NCBI GenBank assembly: GCA_016195385.1
Contig: JACPZS010000143.1
Coordinates: 1-50,533 of the forward strand
Direction: 5' to 3'
DNA length: 50,533 nucleotides
Source of the DNA: Verrucomicrobiota bacterium
GTDB lineage: Bacteria > Verrucomicrobiota > Verrucomicrobiia > Limisphaerales > JACPZS01
The position numbers were made by a program, and so were the translations under genes. Shown piece by piece: positions 40,101-49,583 of this stretch (position 1 is the first letter of the stretch; each line of letters begins with the position of its first letter). The notes below the pieces were generated by a model. That model was not told where the DNA came from, made no database searches, and saw only the letters and a list, made by a program, of their open reading frames with translations.

Positions 40101-42443
40101 TCAGTCCTGCGGGTAAACTAAAATCCGATCATGCACCACGATGACGAGGTCGTTCCTACCGTCGCCGGTGACATCGACAATCACCGCCTCGCGCGGCTCC
40201 GGGCCTTCACCACGCCGGCTGCGAAACGTGCGCTCCTCAAAGACCTGCCAGCGCGTCGAGGGTACCAGTCGATGCGGCGGCTCGAACGTGACGATGTCCA
40301 GATAACTTTTCGCCGTCTCCAAAAAAACCAGATCCTTGCGCCCGTCCTGGTTCAAATCGCCGGACACGATGTCCAACAGAAAACCATCCTTGATGGGCGT
40401 CTCGTAGCCGTCCAGTTCCGTGAACGCCCACGTCTGGCCTTGCAGCCGCATCCAGGCGACGGCATTCAAGCCGGCGAACCCGACGCTGTTCCGTTCGATC
40501 GCGCCGAGCGCGAGCGGTTCCAGACTCAAAAAATCCGACACCGGCAAATCGAAGTTGCGGATTACCTGCCATACGCCACCGTCGTCGCGCTCGCACAAAG
40601 TCAGCGCCTTGCGTTCCGCGTCGAGCAGGAACAACGACGGCACAAGGTTGGTTCCATTTTTCAACGCCGCCGCGCCCACGATGCGCGAATTGCTCGCGGC
40701 GCCGTTGATTTGCTCCTTTACGCTAAAACTCCACGACGGTTTGGCATCCGCTTCCTTTTTGTCCGCCTCCGCCTTCAAGACCACCGCACGCAAAAAATTC
40801 TTCTGCGCGAGCAACAGTTCCACCTGACCGTCGCCGTCGATGTCCGCCCGACTCAACCACGGTTGCTCCACGCTGCCGCCGGGTGGGGCCACGTCGATTT
40901 CTTCAAACGGCTGGCCGGCGACCTGGCGGAGAATTTTGATTTTTTCATACGGCACCAAAATGACCAAGTCAGGCAAACCATCTTGATCAGCGTCGTGGAT
41001 CGTGAACAGCGCCGGGTTCGATTTGAAATTCTCGTTGAGCTTCTGGGTTCGAGACTTGCCGTCCGCGGAGCGCAACTGCAAAGCGCGCTTGCCATCTTGA
41101 TCCAGTATCACCGCCAGCGAAGGACGATTCGTGGATTCAATCAAACCCGCCACCAGCGTGAGCGGCCGGCCTTCCAGCGGCAGCAATTGCGGAAACGGAA
41201 TCCGTCCATTGGCGTCCAGCCGCGTCACGCCAATCTGTCGCTCGTCTGAACTCAAAAGAAAAATCTCCGGCCGGCCGTCGCCGTCCCAATCGGTCACCGT
41301 GATTTCAGTCACGCCCGTCAACGTCGGGAAAACTTTTGGCGCGGCGAGTTCGCCATCGGCCTGTTGAAAAAAAACCGTCAACTGCCCGCTGTCCGGCTCG
41401 GCGACGATCAAGTCCGGCAATCGATCCCCGTTCAAATCCGCCCACGCCAAACCGCGCCGGGCTTTGCTCGTCTTGTTCAGTGGCAGGACTTGAAACTGCC
41501 CCTGCAAAAATTTCCCCGCCAACGCTTCGGCGGGTTGACGGGTGAAATTGGAAATCTGCGCGCGACCGGACTTTTGCGCGATGGTCACGATTTCGGTCTT
41601 GTGATCGCCGTCGAGATCGTCCGCCCAATACCAGCGAATTGGCGGCAGTGCAAAATGAATTTCCGGTCTGAGCTGTCCGCTGGCATTTTGCAGCCGGAAG
41701 CGGAACGGATTCGGGTTGTCCCAGTTTACCAACAACAAATCGTCTCGGCCGTCGCCATCGATGTCGAGGAGTTGCACCGATTTTGCGCTGCCGGAAAAAG
41801 GAATTTTCTCCGGCTCGCCGAAACTGTGATCCTCGCGCTGGGCAAAGAGGTAGATGTGATTCTCCGCCAGGAGCACAAGATCCTCCCGTTTGTCGCCATT
41901 CAAATCGCCGTGTGCCAGCGAATTCACGCCGAGCTGTCCATCGGTGATCGGCCAACGTTTCGGCGCGCTCCAGTGACGGTCGCCTTCGTTGTACTGCACG
42001 ATCAATTCCTTCGGGTCGCCGTAGTAGGCGAGGTCCGGCCGGCCGTCGCCGTTTAGATCCGCGACGACAAGACTCGCGATGCGTTTTTCGGACGAGATGG
42101 ATTCGATCTTGAAGCGCGCGCCGGGCGGCAATTCATTCAATTCTTTTTTCCCGACGAGCACGGGCACGGGCGCAGTGTTCGTCTTGCCGGTTTGATTGTA
42201 AAGCAGCGTCAGCTTCGAGCGTGCGTTGTTGACGACGATCAAGTCCTGCAAACCATCGCCATCCAGATCCGCCGAGTGGAGCAGGCCGATCCCGGCGTCG
42301 ATTGGAAAAATTTCCGGGCCGCTAAAACCAAAACGATTCGTTTGCGCTTCAGTGCCGGAATCGCATAGAGCGGGTCGAGTGAACAAAATGACAAAGGTTG
42401 TGACGACGAGGAGATTCAACTTGTGCATGAGACGACGTTTCAA
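40101..42443 (-). CDS. secreted FG-GAP/VCBS repeat beta-propeller protein
   Basis: 780 residues. Signal peptide after MKRRLMHKLN (LLVVTTFVILFTRPALC); the ATG at 42428 would also work. The body is a series of about ten FG-GAP-type repeats with calcium loops D-x-D-G-D-G: ADLDGDGLQDLIVVNN, ADLNGDGRPDLAYYGD, LDIDGDGRDDLLLVNW, TDWDGDGRPEIFLLSS and DVTGDGRNDLVIVVHD. These fold as integrin-like propellers and bind calcium. No enzymatic domain is added. Likely a periplasmic or surface protein, with ligand unknown. It ends 267 bases from the Wza-like gene but is transcribed as a separate unit on the same strand, upstream. Confidence 0.9.
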   Translation of the reverse strand: MKRRLMHKLNLLVVTTFVILFTRPALCDSGTEAQTNRFGFSGPEIFPIDAGIGLLHSADLDGDGLQDLIVVNNARSKLTLLYNQTGKTNTAPVPVLVGKKELNELPPGARFKIESISSEKRIASLVVADLNGDGRPDLAYYGDPKELIVQYNEGDRHWSAPKRWPITDGQLGVNSLAHGDLNGDKREDLVLLAENHIYLFAQREDHSFGEPEKIPFSGSAKSVQLLDIDGDGRDDLLLVNWDNPNPFRFRLQNASGQLRPEIHFALPPIRWYWADDLDGDHKTEIVTIAQKSGRAQISNFTRQPAEALAGKFLQGQFQVLPLNKTSKARRGLAWADLNGDRLPDLIVAEPDSGQLTVFFQQADGELAAPKVFPTLTGVTEITVTDWDGDGRPEIFLLSSDERQIGVTRLDANGRIPFPQLLPLEGRPLTLVAGLIESTNRPSLAVILDQDGKRALQLRSADGKSRTQKLNENFKSNPALFTIHDADQDGLPDLVILVPYEKIKILRQVAGQPFEEIDVAPPGGSVEQPWLSRADIDGDGQVELLLAQKNFLRAVVLKAEADKKEADAKPSWSFSVKEQINGAASNSRIVGAAALKNGTNLVPSLFLLDAERKALTLCERDDGGVWQVIRNFDLPVSDFLSLEPLALGAIERNSVGFAGLNAVAWMRLQGQTWAFTELDGYETPIKDGFLLDIVSGDLNQDGRKDLVFLETAKSYLDIVTFEPPHRLVPSTRWQVFEERTFRSRRGEGPEPREAVIVDVTGDGRNDLVIVVHDRILVYPQD

Positions 42444-42690
42444 TTTTCAGGCGCAAGTTGCCAAGCGCTGTGTGCTTTGGCCAGCCTATTTCCCAAACGT
42501 CACGCCAAAGTGCGAAGATGGTGAGCGAGAATTTCCGTTGAAAGCTTGATTCATCTTGGCGTGAAACTTGAACTTCGGAGTTAGGGATGAGCGCATGTGG
42601 TGCGCGGGGGATTTTCACCTGCAAATGACATTGCAATTATCTGTGCGAACTAACAGCCTTTGCGCATTTCCAAATGGAAATGCTTTTCTT

Positions 42691-45024
42691 ATGAAATTAA
42701 CCACCTTGAACGCCGTATTTGCTTTGTTTCTTCTTTCTTTCTTGATTTACGATGCGGCTCTCTTCGCACAAACTGAACTTACCTACGCTTGGACAAATTT
42801 TGTTGGGCAACCTGGAGGCCCTGGTAATGCCGACGGGACGGGGTATGCAGCAAGATTTTACTACCCGCAAGGTATTGCGCTGGACAAATCTGGCAATGCT
42901 TACGTGACAGATAACGCAAATCACACGATACGCAAAGTAACGAGCGCAGGCGTGGTCACCACAGTGGCTGGAAAACCCGGGCTGCCGGGAAACTTCGACG
43001 GCGTGGGCAGCGCCGCTCAGTTCAATACTCCGATTGGAATTGCGATAGACGATGCCGGAAACATCTTCGTCGCGGACAGCGGGAACAATACGATCCGCAA
43101 AGTCACTAATGATGGAGTGGTGACAACTCTGGTGGGAATGCCAGGCCAAAGTGGCAGCGCTGACGGCACTGGTAGTGCCGCGCGTTTCAATGGTCCTTCC
43201 GGCCTAGCATTGGATGACGCTGGTAATCTGTATGTGGCAGACAGAGACAATTTCGTCATCCGCAAGGTGTCGAATTCAGGCGTGGTAACGACTTTTACTG
43301 GCACTGCTGGTTCGTCCAACAGTGTGGATGGCGTCGGAACGCAAGCCAGGTTTTATCAGATTTTTGGGATCGCCCGCGATAAAGAAGGCAACCTCTACGC
43401 CGTTGACAGCCTCGACCCACTAAATCTTCCGAATTCCGTGAATGCAACCATTCGCAAGATTACAAGCGATGGAGTCGTAACCACACTGGCGGGAAGCACT
43501 AATTCCGCAGGTAGCACTGACGGTTTGGGAAGTGAGGCCCGCTTTAATGCTCCGCGTGGCATCGCGGTTGATGCTCTGGGAAATGTTTATGTCGGCGATT
43601 ATGGCAATCATACAATCCGGAAAATTACAGGCGCTGGCCTGGTAACAACCGTTGCCGGCAGCGCCGGAGTCGCGGGGGTTGATGACGGTGCCGGAAGTGC
43701 AGCCCGCTTTAATCGGCCGTACGGAATAGCTGTGGATGGTTCCGGGAATCTTTACGTGACCGACAGATTGAACGACACCATCCGCACGATAACAAATGAT
43801 GGCGTCGTGAAAACTTTGGCGGGCAGCCCGCCGCATGGTGGCTTCACTGATGGTAGCGGCAATGTCGCGCGATTTAATAGCCCACTGGATGTCAAACTGA
43901 GTGCAGAAGGAAATTTATATGTTGCCGACACGGACAATGAACTTATTCGTAAAGTCTCCCAAAATGGTGAAGTTACGACGCTAGCAGGCAAGCGTGGAGT
44001 AATTGGGCCAATTGACGGTGTCGGAAATAAGGCGACTTTTAATAAACCATCTCAAGTCGCAGTGGATGCCAGCGGTAATGTTTATGTAGCTGACTCCTTT
44101 AGCCATTCAATCCGCAAAATTACTCCTGATGGAGTTGTTGCGACCTTCGCAGGGTCGTGGTCGAGGATTGGTAGCACAGACGGGAGTAGCAGCGATGCAA
44201 CTTTTACGAACCCAAGCGGCATAGCAGCAGATAGCGTCGGGAACTTATTTGTCTCCGATATCAACAACTACACGATCCGCAAAATCTCGACTGATGGCTT
44301 AGTCACGACGTTGGCTGGCACTCCAAACCGGATCGGCGGTGTTGATGGCGCCGGTCCAGCGGCAAGATTCAGATCTCCGCAAGGATTAGCCGTGGATACG
44401 TCTGGTAGCATCTATGTTGCCGACACTCTCAACAACTCCATTCGAAAAGTTACCAGCGACGGCGTCGTGAGTTCACTCGCAGGCAGGCCCGCGCCCGATA
44501 GCGCTGGCTTTGCGGATGCCGCTGGAACGAATGCGCATTTCAAACGCCCAACAGGTGTTGCTGTAGATGCCACAGGAAACGTCTATGTAGCCGATACCTT
44601 AAACAATCTCATTCGCAAAATTACGAAGGATGGCGTGGTCACAACCGTCGGTGGACAGGCAGGTATTGCTGGGAGCGCGGACGGGATAGGCAGCGCGGCG
44701 CAATTTAGCTCGCCGTCAGGTATCGCTGTGGACAGCCAAGGAAATCTTTACGTGGCAGACAGTCTGAATAACCGTGTTGCAAAGGGTACGCCTTTATTGC
44801 AAACGCCAGTCCTTCCGGCTTTAACGTTACGACGCTCATCAGATACGATTGTGATTTCGTGGTCGTCAGCAGCTACCGGCTTTGATTTGCAGCAAAGCGC
44901 AAACTTGGCTAGTTCGAGCAATTGGGCCCCCTCGTCGTATATTGTGATGGATGATGGCACCAACAGGAGTATTAAAATCTCACTTGTGTCAAACAGCGTT
45001 TTCTTTCGATTAAGAGGAAACTAA
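42691..45024 (+). CDS. secreted NHL-repeat beta-propeller protein
   Basis: 777 residues from the ATG at 42691, which opens a signal peptide (MKLTTLNAVFALFLLSF). The frame is open upstream to 42568 without protein character. About twelve repeats of 55-60 residues follow, each with the pattern GVVTTLAG, DG.GS.ARF, P.GIAVD..GN.YVAD and N.TIRKIT, for instance YPQGIALDKSGNAYVTDNAN and APRGIAVDALGNVYVGDYGN. This is the NHL propeller, two rings' worth. The tail (FDLQQSANLASSSNWAPSS, then SVFFRLRGN) is a variant of the phylum's secretion-associated C-terminus seen at 5301. Divergent from the FG-GAP gene. Function unknown. Confidence 0.92.
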   Translation: MKLTTLNAVFALFLLSFLIYDAALFAQTELTYAWTNFVGQPGGPGNADGTGYAARFYYPQGIALDKSGNAYVTDNANHTIRKVTSAGVVTTVAGKPGLPGNFDGVGSAAQFNTPIGIAIDDAGNIFVADSGNNTIRKVTNDGVVTTLVGMPGQSGSADGTGSAARFNGPSGLALDDAGNLYVADRDNFVIRKVSNSGVVTTFTGTAGSSNSVDGVGTQARFYQIFGIARDKEGNLYAVDSLDPLNLPNSVNATIRKITSDGVVTTLAGSTNSAGSTDGLGSEARFNAPRGIAVDALGNVYVGDYGNHTIRKITGAGLVTTVAGSAGVAGVDDGAGSAARFNRPYGIAVDGSGNLYVTDRLNDTIRTITNDGVVKTLAGSPPHGGFTDGSGNVARFNSPLDVKLSAEGNLYVADTDNELIRKVSQNGEVTTLAGKRGVIGPIDGVGNKATFNKPSQVAVDASGNVYVADSFSHSIRKITPDGVVATFAGSWSRIGSTDGSSSDATFTNPSGIAADSVGNLFVSDINNYTIRKISTDGLVTTLAGTPNRIGGVDGAGPAARFRSPQGLAVDTSGSIYVADTLNNSIRKVTSDGVVSSLAGRPAPDSAGFADAAGTNAHFKRPTGVAVDATGNVYVADTLNNLIRKITKDGVVTTVGGQAGIAGSADGIGSAAQFSSPSGIAVDSQGNLYVADSLNNRVAKGTPLLQTPVLPALTLRRSSDTIVISWSSAATGFDLQQSANLASSSNWAPSSYIVMDDGTNRSIKISLVSNSVFFRLRGN

Positions 45025-45133
45025 TTTCATTTCAAGCAAGCCGAGACTCTATTAGTCGAAGATGTGGAGAGAGATGTTTTGATACGGCTCTCAAGAATCA
45101 TGACTTCATGCGGCAGATACCCAATTCCACCGC

Positions 45134-45397
45134 TCACGGATGCATTGCGCGGTGCCGTGCAACTACAGTCGGGTTTCGACGAGCGAACCGTGCGAAAAAC
45201 GGTTCCAGGTTGCGGCGCACGTCGGGATCGGCGTTTTCCTGAATCAGCAACGAAGCCGAAGTGTGTTGCAAATGCAGCGTCGCCAGGCCGGTTCGGAAAC
45301 CGCCCGCTCGCACGAGCGCAGCGACCTCCTCGGTGATTTCGTAGAAGCCTCGGCCACGCGTCGGCACAATGAACTCGTGAAGAATTTGTTTGAGCAT
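45134..45397 (-). pseudogene. YjbQ/UPF0047 family protein, C-terminal half lost
   Basis: From the ATG at 45397, LKQILHEFIVPTRGRGFYEI, then LATLHLQHTSASLLIQENA and DPDVRRNLEPFFARF are a clear YjbQ (thiamine-phosphate-synthase-like) N-terminal half. The family is about 135-145 residues. Here the sequence degenerates after residue ~67 (ARRNPTVVARHRAMHP) and stops. The second half, with D-DMPAH and GTWQGIYLWEH that complete the metal and active site, is not found in any frame downstream. So the gene is truncated, not merely frameshifted. It lies 55 bases upstream-facing of aroC's end on the same strand. Confidence 0.75.
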
Positions 45398-45452
45398 AGA
45401 CGGACTCAAAAAATGTCGCGCACGGCGTCGGTTGAAACAATTTTGGAAACTG

Positions 45453-46538
45453 CTAACTCTCGCCGCACTGCGCGCGTTGGCGCAGCGCGTGATCCACGAG
45501 CACCAGCGCTGTCATCGCTTCGACCATCGGCACGGCGCGCGGCAACACGCACGGATCGTGACGTCCCCGGCCTTTGAGCGTCGTGTTGTGAAAATCCACA
45601 TCGACCGTGTCCTGTTCGTGCATCACGGTGGCGACGGGCTTGAACGCGACGCGAAAATAAATTGTTTCGCCGTTCGAGATGCCGCCTTGGATTCCGCCGG
45701 AGCGATTCGTCGTCGTAAAAACTTTGCCGGCGCGAGCGCGAAACGGATCGTTGTGCTCTCGCCCCGTCATCAAAATCCCGCCGAACCCCGAACCGATGTC
45801 GAAGCCTTTCGACGCCGGCAGACTCAACATCGCTTTCGCCAGATCCGCTTCGAGGCGGTCAAACACCGGCTCACCCCAGCCCGCCGGCACGCCGCGCGCC
45901 ACGCCTTCGACGATGCCGCCCACGCTGTCGCCTGCTTTGCGCATTTTCTCGATGAGCCGGATCATCTTTGCGGCGACGGCTGCGTCCGGACAGCGCACGA
46001 TGTTCGCTTCGATGTCTTTGGCTTTGACCGACTCCGGATCGATTTGCGCCGCGATGCGCTGCACCTGTTTTACGTACGCAAGCACTTCGACGCCGAATTG
46101 CTCGCGCAGAATTTTTTTGGCAATCGCCCCGGCGGCCACGCGGCCAATTGTTTCGCGCGCGCTCGTGCGGCCGCCTCCTTGCCAGTTGCGGATGCCGAAC
46201 TTGGCCACGTATGTGTAGTCGGCGTGCGATGGGCGGAACTTCGTAGCCATCTCCGCGTAGGCTTCCGAGCGCACGTCCTCGTTTTTCACCCACATCGAAA
46301 TCGGCGTACCGAGAGTTTTGCCTTCGAACGTGCCGGAGAGAATTTGCACCGTGTCGGATTCCTTGCGCGGCGTGACGATTTTTGATTGCCCCGGACGTCG
46401 TCGATCCAAATCCGGCTGAATGTCCGCTTCGGTCAACGCGAGCCGCGGCGGGCAGCCGTCCACGACCACGCCCACGCCGCCGCCGTGCGACTCGCCCCAC
46501 GTCGTGATGCGAAACAGATGCCCAAATGAATTTGCCAT
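45453..46538 (-). CDS. aroC: chorismate synthase
   Basis: 361 residues from the ATG at 46538, where [19 protein letters not shown] begins exactly as in the family; the frame upstream is not coding. [59 protein letters not shown] and [16 protein letters not shown] are the conserved FMN/EPSP-binding segments, and [20 protein letters not shown] is the C-terminal signature. It converts EPSP to chorismate, the last step of the shikimate pathway, using reduced FMN. No other aro genes adjoin. All key residues seem intact. Confidence 0.97.
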   Translation of the reverse strand: MANSFGHLFRITTWGESHGGGVGVVVDGCPPRLALTEADIQPDLDRRRPGQSKIVTPRKESDTVQILSGTFEGKTLGTPISMWVKNEDVRSEAYAEMATKFRPSHADYTYVAKFGIRNWQGGGRTSARETIGRVAAGAIAKKILREQFGVEVLAYVKQVQRIAAQIDPESVKAKDIEANIVRCPDAAVAAKMIRLIEKMRKAGDSVGGIVEGVARGVPAGWGEPVFDRLEADLAKAMLSLPASKGFDIGSGFGGILMTGREHNDPFRARAGKVFTTTNRSGGIQGGISNGETIYFRVAFKPVATVMHEQDTVDVDFHNTTLKGRGRHDPCVLPRAVPMVEAMTALVLVDHALRQRAQCGES

Positions 46539-46637
46539 GCGACGACAATGCGAAAAATAATTCGCGCGGTCAATTTGTGTTGAATCCAGTCGTTGTCTTA
46601 CATCGCAGGACCGGCCGGTTTGGTAATGTGTGGGAGC

Positions 46638-46696
46638 GCCGAGCATTGCTCGGCCAAGTGCAGAGTTGCTTTCCTTCCAGCCGAGCGATGCTCGGC
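46638..46696. repeat. pair of triplet-loop hairpins
   Basis: GCCGAGC-att-GCTCGGC at 46638-46654 and GCCGAGC-gat-GCTCGGC at 46680-46696: the same 7-bp stem twice with different three-base loops, 25 bases apart. They sit between the divergent aroC and GYF-protein genes and belong in style with 23664-23763 and 17372-17412. They cannot terminate aroC, which is transcribed away from them. Confidence 0.75.
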
Positions 46697-46763
46697 AGTT
46701 CCAAACTGCTCCGCGGCACTGCGGCCCGCTTGACCGGCTCGCCCGTTCCGCTAAAGCTTCCGC

Positions 46764-47249
46764 ATGTTCAAAATCATCGGCGGGGACATGCGTGAGTACG
46801 GCCCAGTCACGGCCGAGTCGTTGCGTCAATGGATTGCCGAGGGGCGCGCCAACGCGCAAACCAAAGTCCTCGCCGAAGGCACGACCGAGTGGACGCCGCT
46901 GGGCACTCTGCCGGAATTTGCCAGCGCGTTCAGCAAGCCGTCCGCGCCTCCACCGATCCTCACTCAACCGCCTCCCCTTGTTCCTGTCGCTGCCGTCAAC
47001 ATCTCGAACTACCTCGTGCCAGCGATTTTTTGCACGCTATGTTGCTGCCTGCCCACGGGCATCGTGGCGCTTGTCTATGCGGCGCAAGTCAACACGAAGC
47101 TCGCAGCCGGCGACATCGCGGGCGCGATGGCCACTGCACGAAGCGCCCAAACCTGGTGCTGGGTTTCCGTGGGGCTTGGGACATTGAGTTGCCTTGGCTT
47201 TTCGGCCTTCAATTTTCTCGGCACCATGCAAGGGCGCGGACACTGGTGA
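46764..47249 (+). CDS. GYF_2 domain + CD225/dispanin-like membrane protein
   Basis: 161 residues. Residues 1-57 are a GYF_2 domain: [40 protein letters not shown] and [14 protein letters not shown]. After a Pro-rich linker ([17 protein letters not shown]) the second half, [40 protein letters not shown] and [15 protein letters not shown], has the CD225/dispanin layout: membrane segment with a cysteine cluster, the A-x-QVN-x-K loop, then a second helix. CD225 proteins are relatives of interferon-induced transmembrane proteins; bacterial roles are unknown. A GYF domain usually binds proline-rich peptides. It shares its N-terminal domain with the gene at 47742. Confidence 0.88.
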   Translation: MFKIIGGDMREYGPVTAESLRQWIAEGRANAQTKVLAEGTTEWTPLGTLPEFASAFSKPSAPPPILTQPPPLVPVAAVNISNYLVPAIFCTLCCCLPTGIVALVYAAQVNTKLAAGDIAGAMATARSAQTWCWVSVGLGTLSCLGFSAFNFLGTMQGRGHW

Positions 47250-47250
47250 C

Positions 47251-47667
47251 ATGAAGGCGCGTTTCCCAGCAACAAGACGGTGGTGGATAAGCCTCGCCCT
47301 GTTTTCTTTTGCGAGTGCCACGCTCGTGCTCTTTTGGTTTGATCCCGCGCAACACTCGTTTTATCCGCGCTGCCTGCTCCACGAGTTCACCGGACTGAAC
47401 TGTCCAGGCTGTGGCGCACTGCGGGCATTGCATCACCTTTCGCACGGTGAGCTGCGCACGGCGCTGCACTTCAATCCCCTCGTCGTGCTGGCCGGGCCGT
47501 TTCTGCTTTGGTGGCTGGCCCGAAAATTTTGGAATACCGACGCCGGGCCGTCGCTGCCAAATTTATTTGCCCGCCCCGTCGTCGGCTGGGCGCTCGTTAC
47601 GCTCGTCATTGTCTTCAGCATCGTCCGCAATTTACCGTTCGCGCCGTTTACCGCGTTCGCCCCGTAA
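47251..47667 (+). CDS. DUF2752 membrane protein
   Basis: 138 residues from the ATG at 47251, one base after the previous stop. FYPRCLLHEFTGLNCPGCGA then LRALHHLSHGELRTALHFNP is the DUF2752 signature: first helix, the C-P-x-C-G pair of cysteines, and a short amphipathic segment, then two more hydrophobic stretches (LVVLAGPFLLWWLARKF and VGWALVTLVIVFSIVRNL). Genes of this family often lie next to CD225 proteins, as here. Function unknown; the cysteine pair suggests metal or disulfide chemistry. Confidence 0.9.
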   Translation: MKARFPATRRWWISLALFSFASATLVLFWFDPAQHSFYPRCLLHEFTGLNCPGCGALRALHHLSHGELRTALHFNPLVVLAGPFLLWWLARKFWNTDAGPSLPNLFARPVVGWALVTLVIVFSIVRNLPFAPFTAFAP

Positions 47668-47741
47668 GCGAGGCGGCGCTTGCCTGACTCGTCCGATTCA
47701 ACTAATCGTTGCTCCGCGCAATTCAAACTGAAAGGCCGTCT

Positions 47742-48560
47742 ATGTTCAAAATCATCGGTGCCGATCAAAAGGATTACGGACCCATCACCGCGGAACAAGT
47801 GCGGCAATGGATCGCGGAAGGCCGCGCCAATGCCCAAACGCGGGCGCAGTCCGACGCCAGCCCGGACTGGAAACCGCTCGGCTCATTTCCGGAATTTGCC
47901 GACGCGTTCGCGGCGAAAGCCGCTGCATCGCCGCAGCCACAGCCGGTCACGAGCACGGTAGCGGACGCACTGGCGTCCGAAATTCTCGCGCGCGGTTACA
48001 ACGTCGATTTCGGCCACTGCATTGGCCGCAGTTGGGATTTGTTGCTGCGCCATTTCTGGCTCGTGGTCGGAACCTCATTTCTGGTTTCGGTCGTTGTGGG
48101 CGCGGTGCCGTTTATCGGCGGCGTGTTGCTGGGCGGCCTGTTCCTCTTTTTTCTCAAACTCATCCGCACCGGCAAGGCCGAAGTCGGCGACGGCTTCGCG
48201 GGATTCTCGCAGGCGTTCCTGCAACTGTTTCTGGGCGGACTCGTGGCTGGTGTGCTGACGGCCATCGGTTTCGCCCTTTTGATCATTCCGGGAATTTACC
48301 TGGCGGTGGCGTGGAAATTCGCCCTGCCGCTCATCATCGACAAGCGCCTTGATTTCTGGCCAGCGATGGAACTGAGCCGCCGCGTGGTAACGCATAATTT
48401 CTGGCCGCTGTTCGTCCTGCTCTTGATGAGTGTTTTGCTCAACTGCCTGGGCGTGCTTGCCTGTGTGGTCGGCACGTTCGTCACTTGGCCTCTCACGGTC
48501 GGCGCGATTGCTTACGCTTATGAAGATATCTTTGGCGCTCGGCCCACGGCGCAAACTTGA
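47742..48560 (+). CDS. GYF_2 domain + polytopic membrane protein
   Basis: 272 residues from the ATG at 47742. Residues 1-57 are a second GYF_2 domain ([46 protein letters not shown]), near-identical to that at 46764. The C-terminal ~190 residues are membrane-embedded, starting YNVDFGHCIGRSWDLLLRHF, with about five hydrophobic segments and a central KLIRTGKAEVGDGFAGFSQA then AWKFALPLIIDKRLDFWPAM motif of the DUF975-like membrane family. Linker rich in Ala/Pro. The paralogous GYF domains on two different membrane modules suggest a shared partner. Its end overlaps the next gene by 41 bases. Confidence 0.85.
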   Translation: MFKIIGADQKDYGPITAEQVRQWIAEGRANAQTRAQSDASPDWKPLGSFPEFADAFAAKAAASPQPQPVTSTVADALASEILARGYNVDFGHCIGRSWDLLLRHFWLVVGTSFLVSVVVGAVPFIGGVLLGGLFLFFLKLIRTGKAEVGDGFAGFSQAFLQLFLGGLVAGVLTAIGFALLIIPGIYLAVAWKFALPLIIDKRLDFWPAMELSRRVVTHNFWPLFVLLLMSVLLNCLGVLACVVGTFVTWPLTVGAIAYAYEDIFGARPTAQT

Positions 48561-48945
48561 TCGTGCCACAGCCTGGGCATGCGTGCTCGCCAACCAGTGC
48601 GCGCTGCCCGGCTCCGGCACGCTCACTGCCGGACGACGCATCGGCTTTGCGCAAACCGCGCTGGCGCTCGTGGGTTTCGGCCCGATGATTCTGCTGTCAC
48701 TCCGCGTGCTCGTGGCGGCGTATCATTTCCAACAGGCGGCCGACGAATTCAGTTCGTTCGGGGAAATAATTGACGAAGTTTCGCTCCGGCTGCGGCATAT
48801 CCCGCAAACTTGGGGACTTTATTTTTGGATTGGCGCGCCGGGACTCTGTCTTTTCGCGCTCGGCTGGTTCTGGGCGCTGACCAGCAGTATCGCGATTCTG
48901 GCCGAAGCGTACTCGACGCCGCGCCTGCCGCCCTTCCTCCGTTAG
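48520..48945 (+). CDS. small membrane protein, TM2-like
   Basis: 141 residues from the ATG at 48520, inside the previous gene's last 41 bases. LDRATAWACVLANQCALPGS then GTLTAGRRIGFAQTAL looks like the TM2-type hairpin (N-x3-PG-x-G), with two further hydrophobic segments (FGPMILLSLRVLVAAYHF and IGAPGLCLFALGWFWALTSS). I cannot assign a function. It is last in the four-gene plus-strand membrane cluster and its stop overlaps that of the convergent response regulator by a few bases. Confidence 0.75.
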   Translation: MKISLALGPRRKLDRATAWACVLANQCALPGSGTLTAGRRIGFAQTALALVGFGPMILLSLRVLVAAYHFQQAADEFSSFGEIIDEVSLRLRHIPQTWGLYFWIGAPGLCLFALGWFWALTSSIAILAEAYSTPRLPPFLR

Positions 48946-49583
48946 CGGAGAAATTTCGCCACCGCTTCGGCCTGGGAATTGACCTGCAATTTTTCATAGA
49001 TGCGGCGCAAGTGCGTCTGCACCGTAGTCACGCTTACGCCGAGTTCTGCGGCGACTTCCTTCACGCGCTTTCCGTGCGCGATCCAATTGAGCACTTCCGT
49101 CTCGCGCGGGCTGAGAATTTCCCGCCGTGCCGCTGGCTCCGGCGTGCCATGAAACGATTCGACGATCCGCCGCGCGACGACGGCCGACATCGGCGAGCCG
49201 CCGCCGGCCACGAGCCGGATCGCATCGGCAATCTCGCCGGGCGTCGCCGACTTTAACAAATAGCCCGCCGCGCCCGCGCGCAACGCCGCGAAGATCCGCT
49301 CGTTGTCCCCCTCAATCGTCAGCATCACCACCTGCGCTTTCAGATGCAATCGCTTCAACTCGCGCGTGCATTCGATGCCGGACATGCCCGGCAGATTCAA
49401 ATCCATCAGCACCACATCCGGCGCAGCGTGCGGGATTTCACGCAAGGCTTCTTCGGCGGTGTCGTACATGCCGACGCATTCGATTCCGGGCGTGAGATCG
49501 AGAACCGCACTCAAGCCTCGTCGAAACGCCAGTTTGTCTTCAACCATCGCCACTCGGATCAAATTTTCAACGGCCGTGGTCAT
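48942..49583 (-). CDS. NarL/FixJ-type response regulator (receiver + LuxR HTH)
   Basis: 213 residues. Receiver domain with VAMVEDKLAFRRGLSAVLDL, phosphoacceptor D61 in DVVLMDLNLPGMSGIECT and lysine in GYLLKSATPGE. The LuxR-type DNA-binding domain at ~148-210 (ILSPRETEVLNWIAHGKRVK then VTTVQTHLRRIYEKLQVNSQ). Its start follows the kinase stop immediately (TGAATG). The kinase of this pair is broken by a frameshift and an insertion, so the regulator is probably orphaned unless it cross-talks. It resembles the regulator at 17674 in layout but not in closeness. Confidence 0.93.
   Translation of the reverse strand: MTTAVENLIRVAMVEDKLAFRRGLSAVLDLTPGIECVGMYDTAEEALREIPHAAPDVVLMDLNLPGMSGIECTRELKRLHLKAQVVMLTIEGDNERIFAALRAGAAGYLLKSATPGEIADAIRLVAGGGSPMSAVVARRIVESFHGTPEPAARREILSPRETEVLNWIAHGKRVKEVAAELGVSVTTVQTHLRRIYEKLQVNSQAEAVAKFLR

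Noticed and set aside
40131..41249. Long open frame opposite the FG-GAP protein
   Set aside because: Antisense artefact; composition is Arg/Gln-rich and the minus strand shows conserved calcium-loop repeats.
45390..46385. Long open frame opposite aroC
   Set aside because: Antisense artefact over a highly conserved chorismate synthase.
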